This document shows positions 1 through 8,223 of a stretch of DNA of 64,000 bases, one piece after another. The notes beneath the pieces were generated by a model. It was not told the origin of the DNA and ran no database searches. It saw only the letters and a program-made list of their open reading frames with translations. The stretch is from Pseudomonas sp. G.S.17 (GTDB lineage Bacteria; Pseudomonadota; Gammaproteobacteria; Pseudomonadales; Pseudomonadaceae): contig NZ_CP151076.1 in the NCBI RefSeq assembly GCF_038096165.1, forward strand, positions 3,469,501 to 3,533,500, written 5' to 3'. The translations under genes were made by a program, and so were the position numbers. Position 1 is the stretch's first letter; each line of letters starts with the position of its first letter.

Positions 1-263
1 CGATGACCAATATTCGCAACGCTGCACACGTTCTGGATTCCCATCTCACGACCCGAAAATTCATCGTCGGTGATGCGTTGACCCTCGCCGACATTGATAT
101 CGCAGCACCTTTTTCGCAGTACAAACGGACTGGCGCGCCTTTCGGAGAGTTCCCGAACCTGGTCGCGTGGCAACAGCGTCTTCTCGAGACCGTACCCGCA
201 TGGGCTGCTACTCGTGATGAGGTAGAAAAGCGGATGGTTGGAGCCCTCAGCGCCGTAAGCTGA
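1..263 (+). CDS. glutathione S-transferase, C-terminal part (gene starts before the window)
   Basis: The visible 87 codons encode an all-helical GST C-terminal domain. The stretch with 'ALTLADI' and the later 'FPNLVAWQQRL' match the conserved helix-6 N-capping/hydrophobic staple region and the final helices of cytosolic GSTs. The thioredoxin-fold N-terminal half that binds glutathione lies upstream of base 1, so the substrate cannot be guessed. The frame is open from base 3 and ends at a TGA at 261-263. No partner gene follows; the next gene is on the other strand. Confidence 0.8.
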   Translation, partial: MTNIRNAAHVLDSHLTTRKFIVGDALTLADIDIAAPFSQYKRTGAPFGEFPNLVAWQQRLLETVPAWAATRDEVEKRMVGALSAVS

Positions 264-502
264 CCGCTGCACGGCTAAATCAGCCTGAAGCCCACAAACC
301 AAGATCATGATGGTCCGCTATGAGTCGCTTTCTGCCTCTCGCGACGGGCAAAAAACGGCCAGAAGTGGACCTTCAGCTTTCGTCCAAAACATGTGCCAGT
401 GCGCTCAAACCACGCATCCTGACAGCCTGATCGGACGAATTAAACCTGCCGCCCTCACACGAATGCGGAGCGTCACCCAGCTCAGTATTTCCCAGCATTC
501 TG

Positions 503-865
503 CTAGGGCAAAGTGTCGCGCTTGGCGAAGATGCTTGCCATTTGCGCCGCGTTCTCGGTTCCCCAGGTGCACAGCGGCATGATCGCTTCAGCCAGGCTGC
601 TACCGAGCGGGGTCAGCGTGTAGTCCACCCGCGGGGGCACTTCTTTGTAGTCGTTCCGCGCCAGTACGTGATCGGCCTCCAGATCCTTCAATTGCTGGAT
701 CAGCACCTTGTCGCTGACGCCGGGGATCAAACGTTTGAGCTCGCCGTAGCGCTTCGGTCCGTCCCGTAGGAAAAACAGGACCAGCGGTTTCCACTTGCCC
801 GAGATGATGCGCAGCGTGGCGTTGAGCCCGCAGCCGGTGCCGCAGATTTCAGAAGTCGTCGTCAT
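503..865 (-). CDS. HxlR-family winged-helix transcriptional regulator
   Basis: This 120-residue protein has the compact HxlR layout. An N-terminal Cys-rich stretch (Cys8 and Cys12) precedes the winged helix-turn-helix at about residues 20-85, with the family motifs 'ISGKWKPLVLFFL', 'RYGELKRLIPGVSDK' and 'RVDYTLTPLG'. HxlR proteins are dimeric repressors or activators that often respond to aldehydes, quinones or redox state, with the N-terminal Cys as a possible sensor. It is divergent from the SDR at 979, so it probably controls that SDR and the following genes. Nested inverted repeats lie in the 113-bp gap between them. Its own ligand is unknown. Confidence 0.9.
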   Translation of the reverse strand: MTTTSEICGTGCGLNATLRIISGKWKPLVLFFLRDGPKRYGELKRLIPGVSDKVLIQQLKDLEADHVLARNDYKEVPPRVDYTLTPLGSSLAEAIMPLCTWGTENAAQMASIFAKRDTLP

Positions 866-877
866 TTTTTGGTACTT

Positions 878-905
878 ACCTAAAAGTGCATACTTGTCGT
901 TAGGT
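878..905. promoter_or_regulatory. candidate HxlR operator (nested inverted repeats)
   Basis: ACCTAA (878-883) is repeated inverted as TTAGGT (900-905), and inside it AAGT-GCAT-ACTT (884-895) forms a second dyad. The site is 12 bases upstream of the HxlR start and 73 bases upstream of the SDR start, in the shared divergent promoter region. Assignment to HxlR is inferred from position and symmetry only. Confidence 0.45.
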
Positions 906-978
906 TATTAGGCCTGCATCCTTGGTCTCAAGCAAGCAGTTCCCTGTTTGCACACAACTCCAAGGAAAAATACACGTC

Positions 979-1713
979 ATGACCAGACTGAATGGAAAGA
1001 CCGCCGTGATCACCGGCGGCGCTACCGGCATCGGCCTCGCCGCTGCAAAGCGCTTTATCGAGGAAGGCGCCTTCGTCTTCATCTTCGGCCGCCGGCAGGA
1101 AGCGCTCGACGCCGCCGTGGCCGATCTCGGGCCCAATGCCCGCGCGGTAAAGGGTTCGGTTTCCGATGAGGCCGACCTCGACCGACTCTACGCAGCGGTG
1201 AAGGCCGAGCGCGGAACCCTCGACATCGTCTTCGCCAATGCTGGAGCGGGAAGCCAGCTTGCGCTCGGCAAGATCACCGCCGAGCACATTGACGAAACCT
1301 TCGACACCAACGTGAAGGGTACGATCTTCACGGTCCAGAAGGCGCTGCCGCTGATGGGCCAGGGCGGTTCAATCATCCTGACCGGGTCGAGCGCCGGCAC
1401 CACGGGCGCCCCGGCATTTAGTGCCTACAGTGCGAGCAAGGCAGCAGTGCGCAACCTCGCGAAGACCTGGGCGGAGGATCTTAAGGGCACCGGCATCCGG
1501 GTAAACGTGCTGTCGCCCGGCCCGACGGCGACCGATCTCGCGAAGCAGGCTCTAGGCGAGGAAGGCATGAAAGTCTTCGCCTCGATGAATCCGCTCCAGC
1601 GCATGGCTGAACCGGCGGAGATCGGAGCGGTAGCCGCTTTTCTCGCCTCACAGGACAGCAGCTTCATGACCGCCAGCGAGGTTGCCGTCGACGGCGGCCT
1701 GGCGCAAATCTGA
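979..1713 (+). CDS. short-chain dehydrogenase/reductase (SDR), classical type
   Basis: This 244-residue classical SDR carries the NAD(P)-binding TGGATGIG motif near residues 11-18, the 'NAGAG' strand-4 motif, and the catalytic Tyr-Lys as YSASK near residue 150, preceded by the catalytic Ser. The Arg in 'FGRR' after strand 2 suggests NADPH preference. The ATG at 979 is chosen because it is preceded by AAGGAAA and gives the usual short lead before strand 1; a longer in-frame extension to 922 lacks a good ribosome site. It is divergent from HxlR and probably its main target. The substrate is unknown; HxlR-linked SDRs often reduce small aldehydes or ketones. Confidence 0.85.
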   Translation: MTRLNGKTAVITGGATGIGLAAAKRFIEEGAFVFIFGRRQEALDAAVADLGPNARAVKGSVSDEADLDRLYAAVKAERGTLDIVFANAGAGSQLALGKITAEHIDETFDTNVKGTIFTVQKALPLMGQGGSIILTGSSAGTTGAPAFSAYSASKAAVRNLAKTWAEDLKGTGIRVNVLSPGPTATDLAKQALGEEGMKVFASMNPLQRMAEPAEIGAVAAFLASQDSSFMTASEVAVDGGLAQI

Positions 1714-1720
1714 CCCTACT

Positions 1721-1759
1721 CCCTACGGCGCTCCACTCAATATTCGGAGCGCCGTAGGG
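1721..1759. terminator. perfect 14-bp hairpin between two genes
   Basis: A perfect 14-bp stem (1721-1734 with 1746-1759, arms starting CCCTACGGCG) encloses an 11-base loop, beginning 8 bases after the SDR stop. No T-run follows, so this may be an mRNA-stabilising or partly terminating structure between the SDR and the gene at 1783 rather than a classic intrinsic terminator. Confidence 0.5.
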
Positions 1760-1782
1760 CTCGGCAAACTGAAGGAAAATAT

Positions 1783-2382
1783 ATGAGCTACGCAATTATC
1801 GGCTTCGGCAATATTGGCCAGGCCCTGGCCAAGGCATTTGCCCGAAGCGGCATCGAAGTATCCGTTGCAACCACTCGTGACCCGGAGAGCTTTGCCTCCG
1901 CTGCGGCCGCGATCGGACCCACGATCATTCCCAAAACCCTGGCGGAAGCCGTCAAGGCGGACATCGTCTTTTTGGCGATCCGTTTCGAGTCACACCCGGA
2001 TGTCGCGAAGGCGTTGCCGACCTGGAAGGGCAAGATCATCATCGATGTGACCAATGCCTACGGCGTTTCCCCTGAGGAACTGGGCGATCAACCTTCTTCC
2101 AGGGTCGTCGCGCAGGCCTTCACGGATGCGAAATTAGTCAGGGGCTTCAATCATTTGGGTGCTGCCGTCCTTGGTCAAGATCCGGCCGTACAGGGAGGCA
2201 GGAGAGTTGTGTTCCTCGCGAGCGACGATGACGACGCCGCGGAAGAGATTGGTGCGCTTGCGGAAAAACTCGGCTACTCGCCGATCAAACTTGGCGGGCT
2301 TTCGGAAGGTGGGCTGTTAGTGCAGGCCCGGGGAAATAGCTGGGGTCAACTGATCTTCAAGGACCTGGTCAAGTTCGACTGA
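1783..2382 (+). CDS. NADPH-dependent F420 reductase-like NAD(P)-binding protein
   Basis: This 199-residue protein starts directly with a Rossmann fold: 'IIGFGNIGQALAKAFA' supplies the GxGxxG dinucleotide loop at about residues 7-12. It continues with the domain found in F420H2:NADP oxidoreductases and in many bacterial homologues that do not use F420 ('DIVFLAIRF', 'IIIDVTNAYG', 'RGFNHLGAAVLG'). In pseudomonads, which lack F420, such proteins are thought to act as NADP-dependent reductases of unknown substrate. It follows the SDR by 69 bases with the 14-bp hairpin between them, so it is probably in the same HxlR-controlled group. The start is preceded by GAAGGAAAA. Confidence 0.8.
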   Translation: MSYAIIGFGNIGQALAKAFARSGIEVSVATTRDPESFASAAAAIGPTIIPKTLAEAVKADIVFLAIRFESHPDVAKALPTWKGKIIIDVTNAYGVSPEELGDQPSSRVVAQAFTDAKLVRGFNHLGAAVLGQDPAVQGGRRVVFLASDDDDAAEEIGALAEKLGYSPIKLGGLSEGGLLVQARGNSWGQLIFKDLVKFD

Positions 2383-2461
2383 TGAATCGTGATCGCACAT
2401 GTCGATGCGATCCGGCCTCGACGCTTAGATAAGTACTTAACAATGAAGAAACGGAGTGATG

Positions 2462-2881
2462 ATGCTAAATAATGAAAGAATAATCAGAGAACTCTGTGCC
2501 GCCGCGGAGGGGCAAGGAACGGATATCGAGAAGTTTGTTTCCATGTTCTCTGAGGAAGGATACATGTGGGATATGGCTTCCGGCATGAAGTTCCGCGGGA
2601 AGGCCATCGGTGACTCTATCGCTGGTCTGGTAAGCGCGTTCCCCGATGTCCACCGTGAGTTGTTGAATATCCACGTCGCGGGAGATGTGGTCGTTGTCGA
2701 GCTCGCGATTCGGGGAACGCACACAGGTGATCTGGCTCTTGCTTCCGGGACCCTGGCTCCCACGGGCAAGACGATAGATGTCCCGTCCTGCGATGTTTTC
2801 CACCTCGAAAATGGGAAGGTCATATCTTTCCATTGCTACAACGAGGCTTCCGTCATGCAGCAACAACTTGGCCTCGGCTGA
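2462..2881 (+). CDS. SnoaL/NTF2-like protein
   Basis: This is a protein of about 139 residues with the cone-shaped NTF2 fold typical of SnoaL-like polyketide cyclases, ketosteroid isomerases and ester cyclases. Signs are the N-terminal helices ('CAAAEGQGTDIEKFVSMFSEEGYMWDMASG'-region, residues 10-40), the 'AFPDVHRELLNI' strand start, and the terminal 'DVFHLENGKVISFHCYNE' sheet. Three in-frame starts (GTG 2456, ATG 2459, ATG 2462) follow an ACGGAG; spacing favours 2462. It probably belongs with the next gene, which has the same fold. A specific reaction cannot be assigned. Confidence 0.75.
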   Translation: MLNNERIIRELCAAAEGQGTDIEKFVSMFSEEGYMWDMASGMKFRGKAIGDSIAGLVSAFPDVHRELLNIHVAGDVVVVELAIRGTHTGDLALASGTLAPTGKTIDVPSCDVFHLENGKVISFHCYNEASVMQQQLGLG

Positions 2882-2928
2882 ATTACCGACACTACGCGAT
2901 CCTATGTAAGAGCAATGGAGAGGTCTTT

Positions 2929-3345
2929 ATGAGCATTCAAGAGAATATCCAGATTGTGAAGGACTTTTTTGCGGCAATGGGCGGCGACGATAGGCAAGGC
3001 CTGCTGGCGTTGGCGGCCAAAGATATCGAGTGGATCATTCCGGGAGAGGGCTGGCCGCTGGCCGGCACACACCGCGGGCACGCGGGATTGGCAGACTTGC
3101 TTCAGAAGGCTTCCGCAGAGATGGAAATCTCATCCCCAGAGCCCCCTGAGTTCGTAGCGCAGGGAGACCGGGTTCTGGTCGTCGGCGTCGCCAAGGGGAA
3201 AGTCAAAGCCACGAATAGGACGTTTGAGGACTATTTTGTCTTCGCCATCACTGTGCGAAATGGCAAGCTCACGAACATTCGAGAATATGTCGACACGCAA
3301 GCACTGGCGCGAGCCTCAGAGATGGACGCAAGCCCCAGGCCATGA
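2929..3345 (+). CDS. nuclear transport factor 2 family (SnoaL-like) protein
   Basis: A second NTF2-like protein, 138 residues, begins 47 bases after the first. The hallmark lead 'NIQIVKDFFAAMGGDDRQGLLALAAKDIEW' (about residues 5-34) and the closing 'FVFAITVRNGKLTNIREYVDT' are those of the SnoaL_2-type family, which includes limonene-epoxide-hydrolase-like and ketosteroid-isomerase-like members. The ATG at 2929 has GGAGAGG in front. The two neighbouring NTF2-like proteins share the fold but differ in most residues, so they could make a heterodimer; this is inference. Confidence 0.8.
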   Translation: MSIQENIQIVKDFFAAMGGDDRQGLLALAAKDIEWIIPGEGWPLAGTHRGHAGLADLLQKASAEMEISSPEPPEFVAQGDRVLVVGVAKGKVKATNRTFEDYFVFAITVRNGKLTNIREYVDTQALARASEMDASPRP

Positions 3346-3829
3346 GCCATCGGGACCGATACCACCCAAGACTATCCGCAAAGGATTGATGTATGGGTCA
3401 CGGCCGGCTGAGAAGACCACCCTCCATTTCGAAATCAGTGCATAAAACATGGTTTATGGACCTCTCCCCAATTGAAACTTCGACTCGGTCCATCGAATAA
3501 AACATTTCGCTTTTAACTGCTCCGGTTATGCGGCACATCTTCGTCGCAATGTGTGGACAGTTACATGTGGGACAAGTCGTCCATAATCAACGACCGCCGT
3601 CATAGCCACAACGTCGGCCTGCCCACTGGCAGCTGTTCCCGTCAGGAACAGCTGCCTGGGGCTTCCTTATCAATATCCGGGAAGCAACGTTTCACCGGGC
3701 TGAAGAGCTATCCAGCAGTGCCACGCATTTCTGTGGCCTTTGCTCCAGACTTCCTGGTCATCGTTTTCTCTCCACGACCATTAAGACTGAGGCACTGGCC
3801 CTCCCGAGCAACTTCGCTGAAGGACTTGC
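3346..3829. other. gene-free stretch of about 480 bases
   Basis: I see no convincing coding sequence on either strand here: no recognisable domain and no ribosome site. Local AT content is higher around 3430-3510 than in flanking genes. The only strong element is the hairpin at 3628-3656. Confidence 0.5.
3628..3656. terminator. perfect 12-bp hairpin in the gene-free stretch
   Basis: GGCAGCTGTTCC (3628-3639) pairs perfectly with GGAACAGCTGCC (3645-3656) around a 5-base loop. There is no T-run on either side. It lies between a rightward gene ending at 3345 and a leftward gene ending at 3830, so it could serve as a bidirectional transcription barrier. Confidence 0.45.
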
Positions 3830-4588
3830 TCAGATGCTCAAACCACCGGCGATATCAATCACACCACCAGTGATGTAGGCACCGTTCGGACCCGCCAGGA
3901 AACACACCAGCGCTGCGACTTCTTCAAGTGATGCAATCCGCCGAATAACATGAAGGTCCAGTAGCGCGTCAGGGACGCCATCACCCAGCACCTCTGCGGC
4001 CATGTCAGTAGGCATGACCCCAGGCTGGACGACATTGGAAGTGATATTCCGGCCGCCCAGATCACGGGCAACGCCTTTGGCATAGCCCGCGATGGCTGCC
4101 TTGGTGCCCGCATAGTCGGCGGCACCGGCAAAAGGAACGTGGCCGCCCAGCAGCGAGCCGATGAAAATGATTCGGCCACCATCGGACAACACAGGAGCTG
4201 CCGCGCGCGTGTTCGCGACCGTACCCATCACGTTGACTTGCCACTGGCGATCAAGATTTGCCGTGTCGAGATCCGTCGCGTCGACTGTTTTACCTTGTAC
4301 GGCGATTGCCGCGTTGTTGACGAGAATGTCGAGGCGTCCGAAATGGGCGAGTACCTTATCGATCATCGGCTTGGCAGCGGTCGTATCGGCCTGGTCGCTC
4401 TGGATAGCGAGCGCACGCACGCCTTTTGCCTTCAGCTGCTCGACGATCTGCTCTGCCTTTACGGTGGAAGCCACATAGCTGATTGCAACATCAGCGCCCT
4501 GTTCTGCCAGCGCCTGGGCGATAACTGCGCCGAGACCTCTTGACCCGCCTGTTACCAACGCCACCTTGCCAACCAATGAATTCTGCAT
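3830..4588 (-). CDS. SDR-family oxidoreductase, FabG-like
   Basis: This 252-residue classical SDR carries the TGGSRGLG cofactor loop at residues 14-21, 'LVNNAA' after strand 4, a Ser-Tyr-Lys active site with 'YAGTKAA' near residue 165, and the C-terminal 'ITGGVIDIAGGLSI'. It resembles 3-oxoacyl-ACP reductase-like SDRs of secondary metabolism or xenobiotic reduction. It is divergent from the TetR gene at 4742 with a TetR-type inverted repeat between them, so TetR repression until an inducer appears is the likely mode. The substrate is unknown. Confidence 0.88.
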   Translation of the reverse strand: MQNSLVGKVALVTGGSRGLGAVIAQALAEQGADVAISYVASTVKAEQIVEQLKAKGVRALAIQSDQADTTAAKPMIDKVLAHFGRLDILVNNAAIAVQGKTVDATDLDTANLDRQWQVNVMGTVANTRAAAPVLSDGGRIIFIGSLLGGHVPFAGAADYAGTKAAIAGYAKGVARDLGGRNITSNVVQPGVMPTDMAAEVLGDGVPDALLDLHVIRRIASLEEVAALVCFLAGPNGAYITGGVIDIAGGLSI

Positions 4589-4646
4589 GAGACCACCTCT
4601 TTCGCATGGGATTAGAGGGTCGGAGGAAGCTTGCCCAATCCATACC

Positions 4647-4720
4647 GACCGTTACGATAACGATCAGTAGTTAATTTTAGATGTACATCCACTGTCAAGA
4701 TATTTAGTATCGATCGTTAT
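4647..4720. promoter_or_regulatory. candidate TetR operator between the SDR and tetR genes
   Basis: CGTTA-CGA-TAACG (4650-4662) is a perfect dyad inside a longer imperfect one, 4647-4665. Its right arm TAACGATC recurs inverted as GATCGTTA at 4712-4719, just upstream of the tetR start. Two related half-sites flanking both promoters fit the usual divergent TetR autoregulation. Confidence 0.6.
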
Positions 4721-4741
4721 GGAAAAAGCCGAGGCTATCTG

Positions 4742-5335
4742 ATGGGACGTCATCGCGAATTCGATGTGGATCAGGCGCTGGACGCCGCTCTTGGTGTTTT
4801 CTGGCACAAAGGTTATGAGGGCGCGTCATACACTGACCTGACTCAGGCCACGGGCGTCGAACGTCCCGGACTTTATTCGGCGTTTGGTAACAAGGAAGCG
4901 TTGTTCCTGCGTGCGCTCGGGCGCTATTACGAGCACTATCTGGATTTCTTTCCCGCCGCGATGGACCTGCCCACGTCCAGGGAAGTCGTTGAACACATTC
5001 TGCGCCGCTCTATTGAACTCAATACGCGCTATCCGGATCACACAGGGTGTCTTGGCATCCATGGCGTACTGGCCGCTTCGGACGATGCCGAACCTATTCG
5101 TCAGGCGCTGATCGATGCCCGCGCCAACGGAGAAGCGCTGCTGCGCGAACGCCTCGAGCGGGCCAAGACAGAAGGCGATCTACCCCAGACAGCCAATAGC
5201 GCTGCGCTGGCCGTTTATCTGCTCGCGGTGCTTCATGGTATGGCTGTTCAGGCCAAGGCGGGGTTTACGCGTGATGTACTGGAATTGGTCGTAGACCAGG
5301 TATTGTCAACCTGGCCATCAAACGATACTCCGTAA
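4742..5335 (+). CDS. TetR/AcrR-family transcriptional repressor
   Basis: The 197-residue protein starts with the family's helix-turn-helix (residues 8-55), with 'ALGVFWHKGYEGASYTDLT' and 'GLYSAFGNKEALFLRAL' matching the recognition-helix region of the YcdC/AcuR-like group. A C-terminal ligand-binding helical domain follows ('TRYPDHTGCLGIHG', residues 90-105, includes a Cys seen in many of these). It is divergent from the SDR at 3830, which is probably its target. The ATG at 4742 gives the canonical 'GRHREFD' start. Confidence 0.9.
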   Translation: MGRHREFDVDQALDAALGVFWHKGYEGASYTDLTQATGVERPGLYSAFGNKEALFLRALGRYYEHYLDFFPAAMDLPTSREVVEHILRRSIELNTRYPDHTGCLGIHGVLAASDDAEPIRQALIDARANGEALLRERLERAKTEGDLPQTANSAALAVYLLAVLHGMAVQAKAGFTRDVLELVVDQVLSTWPSNDTP

Positions 5336-5379
5336 GGCATGTGCTGCGGTCTTGTAAGAGCGTTGTTAAAGGTATGCAC

Positions 5380-6112
5380 TCAGAGGTATTCGAGATTGCC
5401 ATCGACACTGATCGCTTGACCGCTGATGTTGGACGCTGCCTGCGAAAACAGAAACAGCGCCATAGCGGCAATATCCTCCATCGTCACCATTCGGCGTAGG
5501 GAGATTTTGTCCAGGTACTGGTCGCGCATGACCTCGAAGCTGATATCCAGTGTTTTCGCTCGTGCATCGATCACCCGGTCCATGCGCTCCCCCGCCACCA
5601 CGCCCGGCAGGATGGCGTTAACGCGGATATTGTGTGGCCCCAGTTCTGCCGCCAACGACTTCATCAGCCCTACTAATTGCCCACTTGGTCGAGGCATAAG
5701 GCGTTCTGAAGGGATACCCCAACCGTCCCGCAACCGAGGACATGGCGATGATGTGCGGGTTCTGCCTGGACTGCTTCAGGAAAGAAATGGCTTTGCTCAA
5801 GAAGTAGTACTGGCTGTTGAGGTTGGTAGAGACAGTCTGCTCCCGGGCATCCGCGTCCAACTCCTCGATATTGCCTTTCGGCCCGGCAATTCCCGCTGTA
5901 GACCAGAACGTCCAGCCCACCTAGCAACGAGAGTGCCTCATCCATAACTCGGTCAACCTGATGCTTGAACCCGACATCAACCACGCCGCCCCGCAATCCC
6001 GAGTACTCGAGCTTCATGCGGTCGACGGCGCTGGCGTTGATATCGCAAATGTAGACTTGCGCATCCACCTCATGAAATGCCTTTGCGGACAGTTCGATCC
6101 TCGAGCAAAAAA
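5380..6112 (-). pseudogene. SDR pseudogene, N-terminus lost plus two frameshifts
   Basis: Three frames together spell one SDR. About 6112-5903 gives 'AKAFHE...QVYICDI' and 'GGLDVLV'. About 5902-5677 gives 'AGIAGPKGNIEELD' through 'YASTKWAI', the active-site Tyr-Lys. About 5676-5380 gives 'GLMKSLAAELGPHNIRVN' to the stop. The first shift sits in the 'LVNNAG' region near 5900, the second is one extra base near 5675. The cofactor-binding TGxxxGIG loop is gone: homology begins at the helix after it. It abuts a truncated AraC gene on the other strand. The three segments would give a normal SDR length if intact. Nonfunctional unless the shifts are sequence errors. Confidence 0.85.
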
Positions 6113-6498
6113 CTCATCTGGCCCACCGCCTGACAGCGACTCTGTTGCAAGAAACCTGTGACCGACTGATTGGGCAGGCGAAGGTATCTTCGGGGATTTC
6201 GGGCGAGGTGTATCAGATAATGAGGCAGAACCCGGGTGAATTTCCGAGCAAGGAGATGACCGCCGAACGCCTGCACATGACCACCCGCAGCCTGCGCCGA
6301 AAACTGCTGGAGGAAGATACGTCGTTCGTGGCTATCACGGATGACGTACGCTGCTCGCTGGCTATCGAATACCTTAGAACGACAATCATGAGCACCGACG
6401 ATATCGCGCAACTGCTGGGCTTTTCCGAGCCGACCAATTTCCGCCGAGCATTCAAACGCTGGACCGGTAAAACCACCAGGGACTATCTCCAGGGTTGA
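6076..6498 (+). pseudogene. AraC-family regulator, truncated to its C-terminal part
   Basis: The frame is open from a stop at 6073-6075. From about 6088 it reads as the tail of the arabinose-binding-like domain ('HLAHRLTATLLQETCDRL'), followed by the intact double helix-turn-helix ('ERLHMTTRSLRRKLLEE', 'DIAQLLGFSEPTNFRRAF', 'WTGKTTRDYL'). A full-length relative would be about 330 residues; some 200 N-terminal residues are missing and there is no ATG, only a TTG at 6145. The break falls where the divergent SDR also loses its start, pointing to one deletion. A DNA-binding fragment could still be made from the TTG, but I regard it as a remnant. Confidence 0.8.
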
Positions 6499-6634
6499 TA
6501 ATCCGGGAAGCAGCGATGCGTCTGGCTGGTTTCATCCGTTAACCATCGGGAGCCAATTGGCCCTAAGCTGGTCAACACCATTGTCCGCTTGCCCATGTAT
6601 GGCGGTTCACATTTTTTTCCATTGAGGTATCTCG

Positions 6635-8215
6635 ATGCCGGGACGCAAAGAGAGAGCAGCATCACCGGACGCTACCGCTGAGCCCTTGACGTTAGGCGCA
6701 GGCCGCGCTGCGTCTGGATTTCGCCTGACAGTGTGTTTCATCGCGCTGGTGATCATCACCTTTCTGTCTGTCGAAGGGTGGCGAGCATGGCGAGATTATC
6801 GCCAGGCTTTCGCCGTAGCTCGCGACTCGGCGTCCAACCTGGCACGTGCTACGGCCCAACATGCTGAAGACGCCATTCGCCAGGTTGATCTTCTGACTGC
6901 GGCACTCGCTGAACGCGTAGAAGGCGATGGCATCGCAAATATCGACGTGCCTCGAATACACGCGCTGATGATTCTGCAAGCCAAGATCATGCCCCAGCTA
7001 CACGGCCTGTTTATTTACGGCCCTAATGGCGATTGGATCGTTACTGACAAGTCTGTCAATCCTGAAGCCGCAAACAACGCCGACCGCGAGTATTTCATCT
7101 ACCATCGCACCCATAAAGATCAGAACGTCCGGATCGGCAAGGTCGTTAATAGCCGCTCAACCGGCGAGCCCATCATTCCCATTTCCCGTCGCCTGGACAA
7201 TCCCGACGGATCGTTCGCCGGGGTCCTGCTGGGTACCATCAAAGTCAGCTACTTCGTCGACTATTACGGTGACTTCAAAATCGATGACAAAGGCGCACTG
7301 GTCTTGACCATGCGTGACGGTACGATCCTGGTCCGGCGTCCGTACAATGCAGCGGTCATTGGCCAGAGCCTCGCTGCAAGCGAGATATTCAAGACCTATC
7401 TTCCCGTTTCCGACCAGGGTGTTGCCGAGGTCAAGGCCGTGGTTGATGGCACCTATCGCCTCTACGGCTATCGCGCCTTGAGCAGCTACCCTCTTGTAGT
7501 CGAAGCAGGCCTGTCGAGAGAATCCTTCGTCGGCCCATGGCGTCGGGACTTGATCAAAACCGGCATAGTCCTGCTGGTGCTGGTTGCCGGTCTGGCTGTC
7601 TTTGGCTTTGTGGTGCTCGGCCATTTGCGGCAACGAACGGCGATGGAGCGGGAAATCCGGCGAGTCCATCAAACCGTGCGAAACATGGCCCTGACCGACA
7701 GTCTGACAGGCCTCGGCAATCGCAGGATGCTGGACCTGGTATTGGCCAAAGAAATCAGCCGCGCCAAACGCGAAGGAACGCAGCTGGCGTTGATCATGCT
7801 GGACGTAGACTATTTCAAGCGCTTCAACGACAAATACGGACATTCCGCCGGCGACGACTGCCTGCGTCAGGTAGCTGAGGCCATTCGCCAATCTCTCAAT
7901 AGACCCGCGGATCTGGCAGTTCGATATGGGGGTGAAGAATTCACAGTGCTGCTGCCCGACACCGACAGTATTGGCGCCTACCTCGTAGCGCAGACGATTC
8001 TGGACAGCATCCGCCTGCTGACGATTGAGCACAGCGATCACCCGCTGGGGATTGTCACCGCAAGTGCCGGCATTGCTACCTGCTTGCCGGGGGCCGAAGA
8101 CGCCACTGCCGACGGGCTTATCAAAGCTGCCGATGCCTTTCTCTACGCGGCAAAAAGCAAGGGTCGCAACCGCTGGGCTGCAGCCAACCGGGACGGCCTG
8201 GAGCACGCTGTTTGA
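6635..8215 (+). CDS. membrane sensor diguanylate cyclase (dCACHE-type sensor plus GGDEF)
   Basis: This 526-residue inner-membrane protein makes cyclic di-GMP from two GTP. A membrane segment at about 29-49 and a second at about 309-331 bracket a periplasmic sensor of about 260 residues of PAS-like CACHE type ('DREYFIYHR', 'ISRRLDNPDGSFAGVLLG'). The GGDEF domain follows at about 350-515, with 'DSLTGLGNRRML', the metal-binding 'DVDYFKRFND', and an active GGEEF signature at 432-436. An RxxD product-inhibition site ('RPAD') lies five residues before it, so feedback control is expected. The ATG at 6635 has GAGGT nearby. No dedicated partner is adjacent. Confidence 0.92.
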   Translation: MPGRKERAASPDATAEPLTLGAGRAASGFRLTVCFIALVIITFLSVEGWRAWRDYRQAFAVARDSASNLARATAQHAEDAIRQVDLLTAALAERVEGDGIANIDVPRIHALMILQAKIMPQLHGLFIYGPNGDWIVTDKSVNPEAANNADREYFIYHRTHKDQNVRIGKVVNSRSTGEPIIPISRRLDNPDGSFAGVLLGTIKVSYFVDYYGDFKIDDKGALVLTMRDGTILVRRPYNAAVIGQSLAASEIFKTYLPVSDQGVAEVKAVVDGTYRLYGYRALSSYPLVVEAGLSRESFVGPWRRDLIKTGIVLLVLVAGLAVFGFVVLGHLRQRTAMEREIRRVHQTVRNMALTDSLTGLGNRRMLDLVLAKEISRAKREGTQLALIMLDVDYFKRFNDKYGHSAGDDCLRQVAEAIRQSLNRPADLAVRYGGEEFTVLLPDTDSIGAYLVAQTILDSIRLLTIEHSDHPLGIVTASAGIATCLPGAEDATADGLIKAADAFLYAAKSKGRNRWAAANRDGLEHAV

Positions 8216-8223
8216 GTGCCCCA

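Noticed and set aside
3553..3873. 106-codon rightward frame in the gene-free stretch
   Set aside because: Starts at a GTG without a ribosome site, spans the 12-bp hairpin and runs into the 3' end of the opposite-strand SDR; no homology recognised.
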